From an uncultured Lachnospiraceae bacterium (GTDB taxonomy: Bacteria; Bacillota; Clostridia; Lachnospirales; Lachnospiraceae): a stretch of DNA of 5,407 nucleotides. The notes under the pieces are model-generated. The model did not search any database. It worked only from the letters and a program-made list of their open reading frames with translations, and was not told the DNA's origin. Shown piece after piece: positions 5,225-5,407 of the stretch; the first letter of the stretch is position 1, and each line of letters begins with the position of its first letter. The stretch is taken from the NCBI GenBank assembly GCA_947591115.1, contig CANQCX010000134.1, positions 1 through 5,407 of the forward strand, in the 5' to 3' direction. Both the position numbers and the translations under genes were made by a program.

Positions 5225-5407
5225 AGCGCCTGCAAAAGAGGAAGAATGGAAAGAGAATTTTAAAAAAGCGCAGGCGGGCGACCGCAAAGTGCGCAACCGG
5301 ATCGTTTCGGACAATGTGGGACTGGTCTATATGGTGCTAAAGCGGTTTGGCGGACGCGGCTACGATATGGAGGATCTATTCCAGATCGGCGCCATCGGAC
5401 TGCTGAA
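5214..5407 (+). CDS. sigF: Sporulation sigma factor SigF, N-terminal part (3' end outside window)
   Basis: The visible 64 codons encode the start of a sigma-70 family factor. After a short acidic and basic lead (1-20), AGDRKVRNRIVSDN and VGLVYMVLKRF match sigma region 2.1, and DMEDLFQIGAIGLL matches region 2.2, the core RNA polymerase-binding surface. Sequence alone hardly separates sigma F from sigma G over this stretch, but its place directly after spoIIAA and spoIIAB identifies it as sigma F (also called spoIIAC), the first forespore-specific sigma factor. ATG 5214 is well supported: an in-frame TAG lies at 5202-5204 and AGGAAGGG (5203-5210) provides the ribosome binding site. It overlaps the end of spoIIAB by 11 nt. 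The gene runs off the window; the rest of region 2 and regions 3 and 4 are not visible. Confidence 0.94.
   Translation, partial: MGAEAPAKEEEWKENFKKAQAGDRKVRNRIVSDNVGLVYMVLKRFGGRGYDMEDLFQIGAIGLL

Noticed and set aside
4609..5314. Two overlapping minus-strand frames of 147-152 codons opposite spoIIAA, spoIIAB and sigF
   Set aside because: The + strand products match SpoIIAA, SpoIIAB and SigF motif by motif, while the antisense products resemble nothing I recognise.
1..5407. CRISPR array, insertion sequence, tRNA, rRNA or riboswitch
   Set aside because: No regularly spaced repeats, transposase motifs, cloverleaf or rRNA signatures were seen. The intergenic gaps are all under about 120 nt and are accounted for by promoters and terminators.

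Overview
The window looks like chromosomal DNA of an endospore-forming member of the Firmicutes, most likely class Clostridia and probably Lachnospiraceae-like. This rests on a complete spoIIAA-spoIIAB pair followed by the start of sigF, strong AGGAGG-type ribosome binding sites, and the FapA/DUF342 and zinc-ribbon/TPR genes, which I associate with that group. The taxon is an inference from gene content and protein style; no search was run. All genes are on the + strand and nothing suggests a mobile element.

Layout: (1) 2-1243, the C-terminal half of valyl-tRNA synthetase. (2) 1244-1309, a short gap with a good sigma-A-type extended -10 promoter. (3) 1310-2707, a FapA/DUF342 family protein. 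(4) 2708-2826, a gap in which a perfect 12-bp inverted repeat (candidate terminator) is superimposed on a near-consensus promoter. (5) 2827-3000, an acidic 57-residue protein of unknown function, overlapping by 4 nt (6) 2997-4364, a membrane protein with an N-terminal zinc ribbon, TPRs, one transmembrane segment, a coiled coil and C-terminal TPRs. (7) 4365-4464, a Rho-independent terminator followed at once by the likely spoIIA promoter. (8) 4465-5407, spoIIAA, spoIIAB and the first 64 codons of sigF, each overlapping the next by 11 nt.

The last three genes form the classic forespore switch. SpoIIAB is an anti-sigma factor and kinase that holds sigma F and phosphorylates SpoIIAA on a serine (here Ser56). 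Unphosphorylated SpoIIAA frees sigma F after asymmetric division. The key residues of both proteins are present, so the switch looks intact. The gene pair just upstream (57-residue protein plus zinc-ribbon/TPR membrane protein) is the least understood part of the window. It appears to be its own transcription unit, bounded by a promoter/terminator element on the left and a terminator on the right. I see no wholly new system here. The best leads are that gene pair and the two places where a terminator and the next promoter share the same bases.
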